NCBI RefSeq assembly: GCF_003990445.1
Contig: NZ_REEZ01000001.1
Span: forward strand, 872,358 to 936,357
DNA from: Pararhodobacter zhoushanensis
GTDB taxonomy: Bacteria; Pseudomonadota; Alphaproteobacteria; Rhodobacterales; Rhodobacteraceae
DNA: 64,000 bases
Direction of reading: 5' to 3'
The notes under the pieces were generated by a model, which saw only the letters and a list, made by a program, of their open reading frames with translations, was not told the origin of the DNA and made no database searches. A program made the position numbers and the translations under genes. Position 1 is the first letter of the stretch. Each line of letters begins with the position of its first letter. Positions 50,273 through 58,593 of the stretch are shown in pieces.

Positions 50273-51136
50273 ATGAACACGTTTCTTTCCATTCTTGTGG
50301 ACGGGATTGCTTACGGCATGATCCTGTTCATGATCTCGGTCGGGCTGTCGGTGACGATGGGTCTGATGCGGGTGATCAATCTGGCCCATGGCGGCTTTGC
50401 CATGCTGGGCGGCGCGCTGGCGCATTGGCTGATCGCGGCGGGTCTGGACTATTGGTCGGCCATGGCGCTGGCTGTGGCGGGCACCATGCTGATCGCCCTG
50501 CCGCTGGAACGCCTGCTCTATCAGCGCATCTACCGGATGGGAGAGCTGCAGCAGGTGCTGGCCACCATCGGCATCGCCTTTCTGATGATCGCCTCGGTCA
50601 ATCTATGGCTGGGGTCGACCATCCTGCCGATCCCGACCCCGCCGCTGCTGCGCGGTGCGCTGGATCTGGGGTTCCGCACCCTGCCCTATCACCGCATCGT
50701 CGTGATCATCGCCGGGCTGATCGTCATCGCCCTGCTCTTCCTGCTGATCGAGCGTACCCGCTTCGGCATCCGCCTGCGCGCCGCCGTGGATCACCGCGCG
50801 ACGGCCTCGGTTCTGGGCATCAACACCGCCGCCATCTACGCGCTGACCTTCATGCTGGGCGCGGGGTTGGCCGCTTTGGGTGGCGTGCTGGGGGCCGAGT
50901 TGCTGCCGATCGACGCCTATTACCCCCTTCGCTACATGGTGCTGTTCCTGACCGTGGTCGCCGTGGGCGGCATGGGCTCGATCACCGGCTCGTTCGTGGC
51001 GGCGCTGGGTCTGGGCATTCTGGACACCGCCGCGCGCTATCTGGTGCCCGATTTCGGCACCATCGCCTTTTACGCCGCGATGATGCTGCTGCTGACACTG
51101 CGCCCGCATGGGCTGATGGGACGGGGCCACGCATGA
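50273..51136 (+). CDS. ABC transporter 2 permease, LivH type
   Basis: 287 residues, about eight helices. DGIAYGMILFMISVGLSVTMGLMRVINLAHGGFAMLGGA at the N-terminus, RTRFGIRLRAAVDHRATASVLGIN loop, and VAVGGMGSITGSFVAALGLG at the end. Overlaps the LivM-type gene (ATGA). Confidence 0.93.
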   Translation: MNTFLSILVDGIAYGMILFMISVGLSVTMGLMRVINLAHGGFAMLGGALAHWLIAAGLDYWSAMALAVAGTMLIALPLERLLYQRIYRMGELQQVLATIGIAFLMIASVNLWLGSTILPIPTPPLLRGALDLGFRTLPYHRIVVIIAGLIVIALLFLLIERTRFGIRLRAAVDHRATASVLGINTAAIYALTFMLGAGLAALGGVLGAELLPIDAYYPLRYMVLFLTVVAVGGMGSITGSFVAALGLGILDTAARYLVPDFGTIAFYAAMMLLLTLRPHGLMGRGHA

Positions 51137-52092
51137 AACTGACCCCGCTCACCAAGGGCCTGCTGGCCGATGCGCTGCTGATCATCGCGGCTGTCGTGGC
51201 CTTCTATGCCTTCCCCTATGACCTCGCCTTTCTGACCCGTATCGTCATCATGGCGATCCTCGTGCTGTCGATTGACCTGATCCTTGGCCTTGGCGGAATC
51301 GTCACGCTGGGACAGGCCGCGCTTTATGGCTCGGGCGCTTATGCCGCCGGGCTGTTCGCTATCCATATCTCGGGCGACCCCCTGCTGGGGCTGGCGGTGG
51401 GTATGCTGGCCGGGGCGGCGATTGCCTTCCTCTCGGGCCTTTTGCTGATGCGCGCCGAGGGGCTGACACTGATCATGCTCTCCATCGCCGTCGCGCTGGT
51501 GCTGCAAGAGATCGCCAACCGCGCCCGAGACTGGACCGGCGGCGCGGACGGGATGCGCGGTATCCGCATGGACCCGATCCTTGGGCTGTGGCGCTTCGAT
51601 TTCATCGGGCAGACCGGGTATATCTATGTCTGTTGCGTCCTATTCGTGGTGCTCTTCGCACTCAAGGTGCTCAAAGCCTCGCCGCTGGGCCTGATGGCGC
51701 GCGGCATCCATGAAAGCCCGGCGCGGATGCGCGCCATCGGCGCGCCGGTCTACCAGCGCCGCCTGATCCTCTACACGCTGGGCGGAGCAATCGCCGGGAT
51801 CGCGGGCGCTTTGGCCGCGCAGATCACGCAGCTGGTCAGCCTTGAGGTCTTCAACTTTTCCCACAGCGCCGAGGCGGTGATCATGCTGATCCTTGGCGGT
51901 GCCGGGAAGCTTTACGGTGCGATCATCGGCACGGTGATCTTCATGGTGGTGCACCATCTGGCGGCCTCGGTCGATCCGTTCAACTGGCTGTTCATTATCG
52001 GCGCGCTGGTGCTGGGGGTGGTGTTCTTTGTCCCGCAAGGGTTGCTGGGCGTGCCCACGGCTTTGAAGCGCCTGATCGGGGGTGGCAAATGA
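51133..52092 (+). CDS. ABC transporter 2 permease, LivM type
   Basis: 319 residues, hydrophobic. ILVLSIDLILGLGGIVTLGQAALYGSGAYAAG core, GLMARGIHESPARMRAIGAPVY loop (ATPase contact) and MLILGGAGKLYGAIIGTVIF. Start ATG 51133; a longer frame that begins at 50269 is a shadow of livH. Overlaps the ATPase gene by 4 bp. Confidence 0.93.
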   Translation: MKLTPLTKGLLADALLIIAAVVAFYAFPYDLAFLTRIVIMAILVLSIDLILGLGGIVTLGQAALYGSGAYAAGLFAIHISGDPLLGLAVGMLAGAAIAFLSGLLLMRAEGLTLIMLSIAVALVLQEIANRARDWTGGADGMRGIRMDPILGLWRFDFIGQTGYIYVCCVLFVVLFALKVLKASPLGLMARGIHESPARMRAIGAPVYQRRLILYTLGGAIAGIAGALAAQITQLVSLEVFNFSHSAEAVIMLILGGAGKLYGAIIGTVIFMVVHHLAASVDPFNWLFIIGALVLGVVFFVPQGLLGVPTALKRLIGGGK

Positions 52093-52835
52093 AGGGGCTG
52101 CAAACCAAGGGGCTGAACAAAAGCTTCGGCGGGCTGGTCGTTGCGCGCGACATCACGCTGAGCCTGCAACCGGGCGACCGCACGGCGCTGATCGGGCCGA
52201 ACGGCGCGGGGAAAACCACGTTCTCCAACCTGATCACCGGCATCCTCAAACCCACCTCGGGCCAGATCCTGCTGGACGGGCGCGACATTGGCGGCATGGG
52301 TGAAGCCGCGCGGGTGCGCGCCGGGATCGCCAAGACGTTCCAGATCACCACGCTGTTCAAGCACCTGAGCGTGCGCGAAAACATCCGCCTGCCGATCTTA
52401 GAGCGCGAGCGCCGCGCGCTGCGGTTCTGGCATCGGGCGGACCGCGACAAAGGGGTTGAGGCCGAGATCGAGGCGCAACTCAGCGCCTTCAACCTGCTGG
52501 GCCTTGCCGACAGGCCGGTGCAGGACCTGGCCTATGGCCAGCAGCGGCTGGTCGAAATGGCGATGACATTGGCGCTGAAACCCCGCGTTTTGATCCTCGA
52601 TGAACCCGCTGCCGGTGTGCCGTCCTCCGACAGCCACCTGATCACCGGCGCGATCGAGGCGCTGCCTGCAGATCTGGCCGTGCTGATCATCGAGCATGAC
52701 ATGAAACTGGTGTTTCAGGTCGCCCGCTCGATCATCGTGCTGGTCAATGGCGCGATCCTGACCCAAGGCACGCCGCCCGAAATCGCCGCCAACCAACAGG
52801 TCCGCGACCTGTATCTGGGAGCGCATCATGACTGA
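52089..52835 (+). CDS. ABC transporter 2 ATPase, LivG type
   Basis: 248 residues. Walker A GPNGAGKTT (about 37-45), KTFQITTLFKHLSV Q-loop region, signature LAYGQQRLVEMAMTL, Walker B LILDEPAAGVPSSDSHLI, and switch IEHDMKLVF. The AGVPSS variant after Walker B marks a subgroup distinct from ABC system 1 (AGMGTE), so the two systems are not recent copies. Confidence 0.93.
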   Translation: MKGLQTKGLNKSFGGLVVARDITLSLQPGDRTALIGPNGAGKTTFSNLITGILKPTSGQILLDGRDIGGMGEAARVRAGIAKTFQITTLFKHLSVRENIRLPILERERRALRFWHRADRDKGVEAEIEAQLSAFNLLGLADRPVQDLAYGQQRLVEMAMTLALKPRVLILDEPAAGVPSSDSHLITGAIEALPADLAVLIIEHDMKLVFQVARSIIVLVNGAILTQGTPPEIAANQQVRDLYLGAHHD

Positions 52836-53544
52836 GCCGGTTCTCGAACTCGACGGCCTGATCGCGGGCTATGGCGACACGACGGTGTTGCAGGGCATCT
52901 CGCTCAGCGTGCCCAAGGGCCAGCGCGTCGCCATCATCGGGCGCAACGGGGTGGGCAAGACGACGCTGCTGGCCACGATCATGGGGCTGACAAAGCAGCA
53001 CGCGGGCTCGCTGCGCTTTCAGGGCCAAGACCTGCGCGCCCTGCCCCCGCACCGGCGCTCACACCTTGGGCTGGGGCTGGTGCCGCAGACGCGCGACATT
53101 TTCCCGTCCCTGAGTGTGGAAGAAAACCTGATCGCGGGCATGCGCGGCGATGCAACGCTGGAGGAAGCCTATACGCTCTTCCCCCGCCTCAAGGAGCGCC
53201 GCCGCAATGGCGGGGGGCAACTGTCGGGCGGCGAGCAGCAGATGCTCGCCATCGCGCGCACGCTGATGGGCCGCCCGTCGCTGTTGATGCTGGACGAACC
53301 GCTCGAAGGGCTGGCCCCGGTGATCTGCGATCAGCTGATGGAGACGTTCGAGCATCTGGCCGATGACGGCCGCCACACCATCCTGCTGGTCGAGCAGCAC
53401 ACCGACCTGGCCTTGCGCTTTGCCGAGCATGTGGTGATCCTGGACGCAGGGTCAGTGGTGCATAGCGGTCCCGCCGCTGCGTTGCGGCTTGACCCCACAA
53501 TCGTCGAACGCCATGTAGGCATCGGGCTGCCGACCGGGGTTTGA
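52828..53544 (+). CDS. ABC transporter 2 ATPase, LivF type
   Basis: 238 residues. Walker A GRNGVGKTT (about 38-46), signature LSGGEQQMLAIARTLM, Walker B LLMLDEPLEGLAPV, switch VEQHTDLAL with its His. Overlaps livG-type by 8 bp; the MarR gene follows on the same strand. Confidence 0.93.
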   Translation: MTEPVLELDGLIAGYGDTTVLQGISLSVPKGQRVAIIGRNGVGKTTLLATIMGLTKQHAGSLRFQGQDLRALPPHRRSHLGLGLVPQTRDIFPSLSVEENLIAGMRGDATLEEAYTLFPRLKERRRNGGGQLSGGEQQMLAIARTLMGRPSLLMLDEPLEGLAPVICDQLMETFEHLADDGRHTILLVEQHTDLALRFAEHVVILDAGSVVHSGPAAALRLDPTIVERHVGIGLPTGV

Positions 53545-53585
53545 ACACCGGGCACGGGCCCTTGAGCACCAGACAGGGACGCACC

Positions 53586-54098
53586 GTGACCGACAAGACC
53601 CCGGCCCAAACCTGCCCCGAGGCGCGGATTTCCAGCCCGACGACCGAACGCAATGGCCGCGCGGTCGTCGACATTAACCAGTACACGCCCTATTTCCTGT
53701 CGGCGGTGAACAACAAGCTGTCACGCGGCGCGTCACAGCTCTACCTTGAGCGTTTCGGGATCGGCATTGTTGACTGGCGGGTGATTTCGATGCTGGCGAT
53801 CGAACCGTGGATCGCCGCTGCGCGGATTTGTCAGGTTGTCGAGTTGGACAAGGCCGCGACCAGCCGCTCGCTGAGCAAATTGTCGGAACAGGGCATTCTG
53901 GATCACGAGATCTCGGAACAGGACATCCGCCGCCGGACATGGGCGCTGAATGACAAGGGCTATGCGCTGCACGATGCCGTGCTGGCCGTCGCGCTGGACC
54001 GCGAGAATACGCTGATCAGCGGGGTTGAGCCGCAGGATCTGGAAATCTTCCTGAAGGTCATGCGCCAGATGCACGGCAATCTGGCGCAGATGGACTAA
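53586..54098 (+). CDS. MarR family regulator
   Basis: 170 residues with the winged HTH centred on IVDWRVISMLAIEPWIAAARICQVVELDKAATSRSLSKLSEQGIL (about 70-115) and the wing DIRRRTWALNDKGYALHD. The long N-terminus is unconserved. GTG 53586 is chosen; TTG 53541 is an alternative that overlaps the livF-type stop. Last gene of ABC operon 2, so plausible ligand-responsive repressor of the GTTG-N6-CAAC sites (inference). MarR proteins such as DesR control aromatic O-demethylation in sphingomonads. Confidence 0.85.
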   Translation: MTDKTPAQTCPEARISSPTTERNGRAVVDINQYTPYFLSAVNNKLSRGASQLYLERFGIGIVDWRVISMLAIEPWIAAARICQVVELDKAATSRSLSKLSEQGILDHEISEQDIRRRTWALNDKGYALHDAVLAVALDRENTLISGVEPQDLEIFLKVMRQMHGNLAQMD

Positions 54099-54574
54099 GC
54101 GCCAACGATCCGTACCGCGTCCAGACACAGCGGCACCGCGCGGGTGCCATCGGGATGCGCCGTATCGCCGGGATAGACCCGCGCGCCGGGGGGCATCACC
54201 GTCCAGTCCGCCGCCTGATCGGCAAAGATGTAATGCGTCCGCGCCGGGCTGCGGTCAAAGGCGTTGGGATCGTCCAGCGTGCCCGCAAAGATACCGACAA
54301 GGCTGGGAAAGCGTTGGAATTCCAGCCACAGCTTGGTGCCGCAGCGCTCGCAGAACTGGATATGCACGAGGTTGCCGCTGCCCTCGGACAGCTGGTCATA
54401 GACGCGGGGTGTGCCCTGTAGGAGGCGGAAGTGGTCGCGCCTGAACAGCGCGTCCACCAGATAGGCCCCGCCCGTCGCCCGCTGGCAAAACCGGCAGTGA
54501 CAGACGGTCACCGTTGCCGGTTGGCCGTCCGCCTCATAGGCGATATCCCCGCACAGGCAGCGTCCCTGCATCAC
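54095..54574 (-). CDS. GFA family zinc protein
   Basis: 159 residues. Zinc cysteines in GRCLCGDIAYEA (positions 6 and 8), VCHCRFCQRATGG and CERCGTKLW: the Gfa/CENP-V pattern. The founding member was described as accelerating S-hydroxymethylglutathione formation, a role now disputed. In a cluster with putative O-demethylases a link to C1 units would make sense. Start 54574 overlaps the thioesterase stop by 4 bp; stop overlaps the convergent MarR stop. Confidence 0.88.
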   Translation of the reverse strand: MMQGRCLCGDIAYEADGQPATVTVCHCRFCQRATGGAYLVDALFRRDHFRLLQGTPRVYDQLSEGSGNLVHIQFCERCGTKLWLEFQRFPSLVGIFAGTLDDPNAFDRSPARTHYIFADQAADWTVMPPGARVYPGDTAHPDGTRAVPLCLDAVRIVGA

Positions 54575-54984
54575 TCCCCCCTGAACCGCGCCACCAGTTC
54601 AGCCGGGATCGGCGCCGATTTCAAGCCGCGCTCAACGTCCTTGATCGTCCAGACGCGGGTCTCGAACCCCTCGACACACAGCTTGCCGTCCTTGGTCAGC
54701 GTGTGGCGGATGTCAAAACTGCGGTCCTTGATCTCGGCGATCTCGGTGGTGATCTCGACATCATCGCCATAGCGGCAGGGTGCCTTGAAGATCGCGCGGG
54801 TATCGACCAGCGGGCAACCGGCGGCGTTGAAGCGCGCCAGCATTTCCTGCTTGGGCCAGCCTGCGGCCTCATAGAGCATAGTCGTGCCGTGGTCGAACCA
54901 GCGAAAGAACTGCGGGTTGAAGACGATCCCAGCAGGGTCGCAATCGCCCCATTCCACGCGGCGTTTGAGGGTGCTCGACAGCAT
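54571..54984 (-). CDS. 4-hydroxybenzoyl-CoA thioesterase-like protein (4HBT)
   Basis: 137 residues, hot-dog fold. WGDCDPAGIVFNPQFFRWFDHG (about 12-33) has the catalytic Asp of the 4HBT family. CRYGDDVEITTEIAEIKDRSFDIRHTL is the central strand pair. Hydrolyses an aryl- or acyl-CoA. It starts in the last base of the CoA-ligase stop codon, so the two are coupled and likely share a substrate class. Confidence 0.9.
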   Translation of the reverse strand: MLSSTLKRRVEWGDCDPAGIVFNPQFFRWFDHGTTMLYEAAGWPKQEMLARFNAAGCPLVDTRAIFKAPCRYGDDVEITTEIAEIKDRSFDIRHTLTKDGKLCVEGFETRVWTIKDVERGLKSAPIPAELVARFRGE

Positions 54985-56405
54985 CAGCCCTTGTTCCTTT
55001 CGTCAAAGACGCGCTTGGCCTTCATTTCCGATTTCGGCAGCGAGTTGGGGGTGCGCACCTCGACCGCGCAGCGGATTTCGCAGCGCGAGCGGATCTCTTT
55101 GGCCACCACATCGGCGACGGCGCTGTCGGTGTGTTCCACCAGCACGGTCATCACGTCCAGCCCGTCATCCATCGTGGTCAGGCGGATCTGGAACTCGTCG
55201 CCGGTGCCCTTGATCGCGCGCACGGCCTCTTCGATCTGCACCGGGAAAAACTTGATGCCGCGCAGGTTGATCAGATCGTCCGAGCGCCCGGTCAGGCAGC
55301 CCATGCCCTTGATATGATTGCGCCCGCAGGCGCAGGGGGCATCAGACAGGCGGGTATAATCCCCCACCAAAAACCGCAGCTGCGGCGAGGATTCGCTGTT
55401 GAGGTTGGTGCAAACCGTGATGCCCTTGTCGCCCATCGGCACCGGGGCAAGCGTGTCAGGATCGACGGTTTCCCAGACCTGAATATCCTCCATCAGGTGA
55501 ATGAAGTTCTCATCCCCCGTCTGGTATTCCGGGCAGGAATAGCCGCCGCAATGCGGGCTGACCTCGGTGCAGCCGTAGAACTCGACCGACATCGCGCCCC
55601 ACAGGTCCTGCAGTTTCTCAACCGTCCCGGCGACGCCCGAGAACGGCTCGCCGCCAGTGACCAGCCATTTGACCGAGCTGGCAGCCGGATCGAGGCCCAT
55701 CTCGCGCATCACCCCGCCGAGGTAAAACGCATAGGACGGCGTGCAGACCAGCGTCGTCGGCTTGAACCGCTCGATGATCGTCGCGCGCGCTTTCGCATCC
55801 ATGCCGCCGCCGGGGATCACCGGCAGGTTCATCGCGGCCAGCGTGTATTGCACGCCCCAGGCAAACACATGCGGGCCAAAGCCGACCATCGGGAACGCCG
55901 TGTCGCCCTTGCGCAGCCCGCCGGAATAGAGCGCGCGGGCGTTGGCCTGCTCCCAGAACTTGCGGTCGAAATGGGTGTAGCGGAACACGCGCGGCACCCC
56001 GGTCGAGCCTGAGGACGAGAAATGCATCCAGCCCCGGTCGGCCCATTCGTCCGGCCCGCAGGCGGTATAGGTGCCAAAGGGCGGATGGGCGATGGCGTCT
56101 TCCATCATCTCTTGCTTGGTGATCACCGGCCATTTGGCGATCAGGTCATCGACCGATTTCAGCGCGGTCGGGGCCAGCCCCAGCCCGTCAAACCGGCGAC
56201 GGTAGAAATCGCTGTTTTCATAGAGAAACGGCGCGACCGAGGCGATTTTCTCATCCTGAACCGCGCGGATCTGGTCGCGCGACCAGGTGTCCATCGGTGA
56301 CCAGTACTGCGCGTTCAACGGTGTCGATCGGTCCTCAAGATATTTCTCCAGCACGCCATGCCAGGCGCGCCGGGTTTCTTCGGCCCGATTTGTGGGATGC
56401 GTCAT
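54984..56405 (-). CDS. Phenylacetate-CoA ligase family aryl-CoA ligase
   Basis: 473 residues, longer than PaaK at 37393. Adenylating enzyme: FSSSGSTGVPRVFRYT P loop (about 130), EFYGCTEVSPHCGGYSCPEYQ (about 275), GDYTRL, GRSDDLINLRGIKFFPVQIEEAV (about 386) and catalytic Lys in SEMKAKRVFDE. Extra insert CACGRNH-KGMGC brings Cys residues, possibly a zinc site. Probably makes an aryl-CoA other than phenylacetyl-CoA. Start ATG 56405 after GGGGAGGAG. Next to the LigM-like gene. Confidence 0.88.
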   Translation of the reverse strand: MTHPTNRAEETRRAWHGVLEKYLEDRSTPLNAQYWSPMDTWSRDQIRAVQDEKIASVAPFLYENSDFYRRRFDGLGLAPTALKSVDDLIAKWPVITKQEMMEDAIAHPPFGTYTACGPDEWADRGWMHFSSSGSTGVPRVFRYTHFDRKFWEQANARALYSGGLRKGDTAFPMVGFGPHVFAWGVQYTLAAMNLPVIPGGGMDAKARATIIERFKPTTLVCTPSYAFYLGGVMREMGLDPAASSVKWLVTGGEPFSGVAGTVEKLQDLWGAMSVEFYGCTEVSPHCGGYSCPEYQTGDENFIHLMEDIQVWETVDPDTLAPVPMGDKGITVCTNLNSESSPQLRFLVGDYTRLSDAPCACGRNHIKGMGCLTGRSDDLINLRGIKFFPVQIEEAVRAIKGTGDEFQIRLTTMDDGLDVMTVLVEHTDSAVADVVAKEIRSRCEIRCAVEVRTPNSLPKSEMKAKRVFDERNKG

Positions 56406-56426
56406 GATCTCTCCTCCCCGCAGATG

Positions 56427-56454
56427 GCCCCGCCCGGCTCCCCCCGGGCGGGGC
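56427..56454. terminator. Intercistronic hairpin between demethylase and ligase genes
   Basis: Perfect 11-bp stem GCCCCGCCCGG/CCGGGCGGGGC with 6-nt loop in the 56-bp gap, no T run in either direction. More likely partial attenuation or mRNA 3' protection than full termination. Confidence 0.6.
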
Positions 56455-56461
56455 ACTGTTC

Positions 56462-57913
56462 TTACACGTCCAGCGTCGAGCCGCGTTTGATGCCGATGTC
56501 GGTGCGGTAGCTTTGCGCCGCCTGACTGATCGGGCTGGGTGCCACCGTCGCGCGGATCTTGACCTGCTTGTGCTTCTCGATGTTGCCAGCGCTGCGGTCG
56601 CCGCCGCCATCTTCGCCCCAGAGCAGAACCACTTCGGTGCCCGGCTCGGTGAACCCGGCGTCGAGCGAGGCCAGCGACATCATCGCCCGCTCATTCGCGG
56701 TATAGCCCGGATAGGTGGCCAGACCGATGGTTTTGCCCTCGGTGTCGGTCACGCGGTCGTAGTGCATCCGCCCGGCGGCGGCCAAAGGCAGGGTGATCGG
56801 CAGCGGCTTGTCGCCTTCGGCATCTTCGAACTGCGACTGCATGACCGCCAGCACATCGTCGGCGTTCCACACCAGCGTTACTTTCTTGCGGTGCGGCTGA
56901 TCCTTCATCGCTTCCAGCGCGGCACGGCCGATATAGTCGTGGTCGAACTTGATGATATGGCCATAGTTCACGTCATAGGGCGTCAGGTAATAGTCCTGAA
57001 TATCAGGGCTGTAGAAGCTGCCGCCCAGCGACATCCGCATCGCCGCGTTCTTGGCCGAGCACCAGTCGCGATAGCCCTTCATCCCCTCGCCGGTATACAC
57101 CGCCGAGACCGGCACCGCCCACCAGCCGCTCTCGATCACGGTGGTGAAATAGGCGATCGAGCCGACCATGCGCAGGCCGTATTTCTTGCCCGCCGATTGC
57201 AGCAGGCGTTTGACGTCCTTGTAATCCGCCCAGGGGCCATAGATTTCCAGCCCCGGCATGCCCCCCATCGAATGCCGCATGCCGCGCGCCTTGAACTGGC
57301 CAAGGTTGATTTCAGCCGATTTGAAGAACTTGATCTCGGGCAGCGGGCCGCCGTTCAGCTCTTCCAGCAGCTCCCAGGCGCGCGGGCCTTCGACCTGTAG
57401 GCGGTAGAATTCTCGCTTTTTGGCCGGGTTGAGCGTCCACATCGCGTCCAGCTCGGTGGTGACGTCGAAATCGAGCGCCTGCGCGTTGTATTCGACCCAT
57501 TCGGTCGTCGCCGGGTTGCCGACGACCATGTAGTCATCCTCAGCCATGCGGTAGAGGATCGCGTCGCCTATCAGATAGCCTTCGGGCGAGCAGCAGACGA
57601 GCTGCTTGGCCGCCCCGATGCCGAAGTTCTTGAAGGTGTTGACCGACAGGTATTGCGTGAAGGCCAGCGCATCGGGACCGCGCACGTGCAGCGACTGCAT
57701 GTGATAGCTCTGGTCATGCACCGCGATGGTGTTGCGCCAGGCCCATTGCTCGTCGCGCCAGGTGGTGAATTCGGGGCGCACGCCATCGCCGGGCATCATC
57801 TGGGTGTAGATGGTCAGCGCGTTCTTGGGGGCGTTGCGGAACAGGTGATCGGTCACGCTGGGCACCTGCAACAGCAGATCGCTCAGCGACTTGGGGGCAG
57901 TGGTCTGGGTCAT
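56462..57913 (-). CDS. LigM/DesA-like tetrahydrofolate-dependent O-demethylase
   Basis: 483 residues, close in length and pattern to vanillate O-demethylase LigM and syringate O-demethylase DesA, which pass an aryl methyl ether's methyl to THF. Matching stretches: FTTWRDEQWAWRNTIAVHDQSYHM (about 49-72), LQVEGPRAWELLEELNGG, RHSMGGMPGLEIYGPW, IESGWWAVPVSAVYTG, DIQDYYLTPYDVNYGHIIKFDHDYIGRAALE and KVTLVWNADD. ATG 57913 gives good spacing to GGAGG; ATG 57922 abuts it. Two GTTG-N6-CAAC sites lie 105-155 bp upstream. Substrate unknown; no ring-cleavage dioxygenase gene lies in the window. Confidence 0.82.
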   Translation of the reverse strand: MTQTTAPKSLSDLLLQVPSVTDHLFRNAPKNALTIYTQMMPGDGVRPEFTTWRDEQWAWRNTIAVHDQSYHMQSLHVRGPDALAFTQYLSVNTFKNFGIGAAKQLVCCSPEGYLIGDAILYRMAEDDYMVVGNPATTEWVEYNAQALDFDVTTELDAMWTLNPAKKREFYRLQVEGPRAWELLEELNGGPLPEIKFFKSAEINLGQFKARGMRHSMGGMPGLEIYGPWADYKDVKRLLQSAGKKYGLRMVGSIAYFTTVIESGWWAVPVSAVYTGEGMKGYRDWCSAKNAAMRMSLGGSFYSPDIQDYYLTPYDVNYGHIIKFDHDYIGRAALEAMKDQPHRKKVTLVWNADDVLAVMQSQFEDAEGDKPLPITLPLAAAGRMHYDRVTDTEGKTIGLATYPGYTANERAMMSLASLDAGFTEPGTEVVLLWGEDGGGDRSAGNIEKHKQVKIRATVAPSPISQAAQSYRTDIGIKRGSTLDV

Positions 57914-58017
57914 CTTGGTCATCCTCCTCCGGGGCCGTGCGCGCGGTGGTCTTGTCTCATCGCCGTGTCTGGTCGGGACCAGAGCTCCTCCTCGGACGGT
58001 GATGGAACGCGCGTTTA

Positions 58018-58031
58018 GTTGTTATGTCAAC
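58018..58031 (-). promoter_or_regulatory. GTTG-N6-CAAC operator, proximal copy
   Basis: GTTGTTATGTCAAC. On the minus strand it contains TTGACA, a -35 candidate for the LigM-like gene, with TTCCAT 17 bp downstream as a weak -10. Same relation of site and -35 as at 48978. Confidence 0.65.
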
Positions 58032-58053
58032 ACGTCTGTTGTTGCCGATACGT

Positions 58054-58067
58054 GTTGTTATGTCAAC
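58054..58067 (-). promoter_or_regulatory. GTTG-N6-CAAC operator, distal copy
   Basis: Identical 14-bp GTTGTTATGTCAAC in the same orientation, 36 bp from the proximal copy. Lies between the MaoC stop and the LigM-like start, so it is not inside a gene. Confidence 0.65.
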
Positions 58068-58098
58068 TCATTTCGCGCGCCAAGTTGCAGACCGGATT

Positions 58099-58557
58099 TT
58101 AACCCTTGCGGTAGATCAGGCTCAGCCAGCGCGCCGCCAGCACCGGGCGCTCGCGGCCCTCGGCCTCGATTGTGATGTCAGTGTGCAAAAGGAACTGGCC
58201 GGGCCGCTTTTCGACCATATCCGCCAGCACAAACCGGCCCCGTATCCGGGTGCCGCTGCGCACCGGGGCCAGAAACCGCAGCCGGTCACAGCCGTAATTC
58301 ACCCCGGTGCCCATATCCGCAATCGCCAGATCGGCCCAGACGTCATACAGCATCACCGAGATCATCGACAGCGACAGGAACCCGTGCGCAATGGTGCCGC
58401 CAAACTCGGACTGCGCAGCGGCGGCGGGATCGACGTGGATGTCCTGCCAATCCTCGGTCACATCGGCAAAGCGGTCGATGCGCGACTGATCGAGCAGATG
58501 CCAGCGCGAGACACCCAGTTCCTGACCGATACGGGTCTTCAGATCGTCCAGAATCAT
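58099..58557 (-). CDS. MaoC family (R)-enoyl-CoA hydratase-like protein
   Basis: 152 residues, single hot-dog. Hydratase-2 motif: ITEDWQDIHVDPAAAAQSEFGGTIAHGFLSLSM-type residues (about 36-66) with Asp and His of the active site (VTEDWQDIHVD is the sequence start). LRFLAPVRSGTRIRGRF follows as usual. Hydrates enoyl-CoA esters. Start ATG 58557 with GGGAGG. It follows IclR by 36 bp and precedes the operator region. Confidence 0.9.
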   Translation of the reverse strand: MILDDLKTRIGQELGVSRWHLLDQSRIDRFADVTEDWQDIHVDPAAAAQSEFGGTIAHGFLSLSMISVMLYDVWADLAIADMGTGVNYGCDRLRFLAPVRSGTRIRGRFVLADMVEKRPGQFLLHTDITIEAEGRERPVLAARWLSLIYRKG

Positions 58558-58593
58558 CGCAGCCTCCCTATTGGGAAGGATCAAACCATCCTG

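Noticed and set aside
50269-51132. Long frame joining into the LivM-type permease
   Set aside because: Shadow of livH in another frame; LivM starts at 51133.
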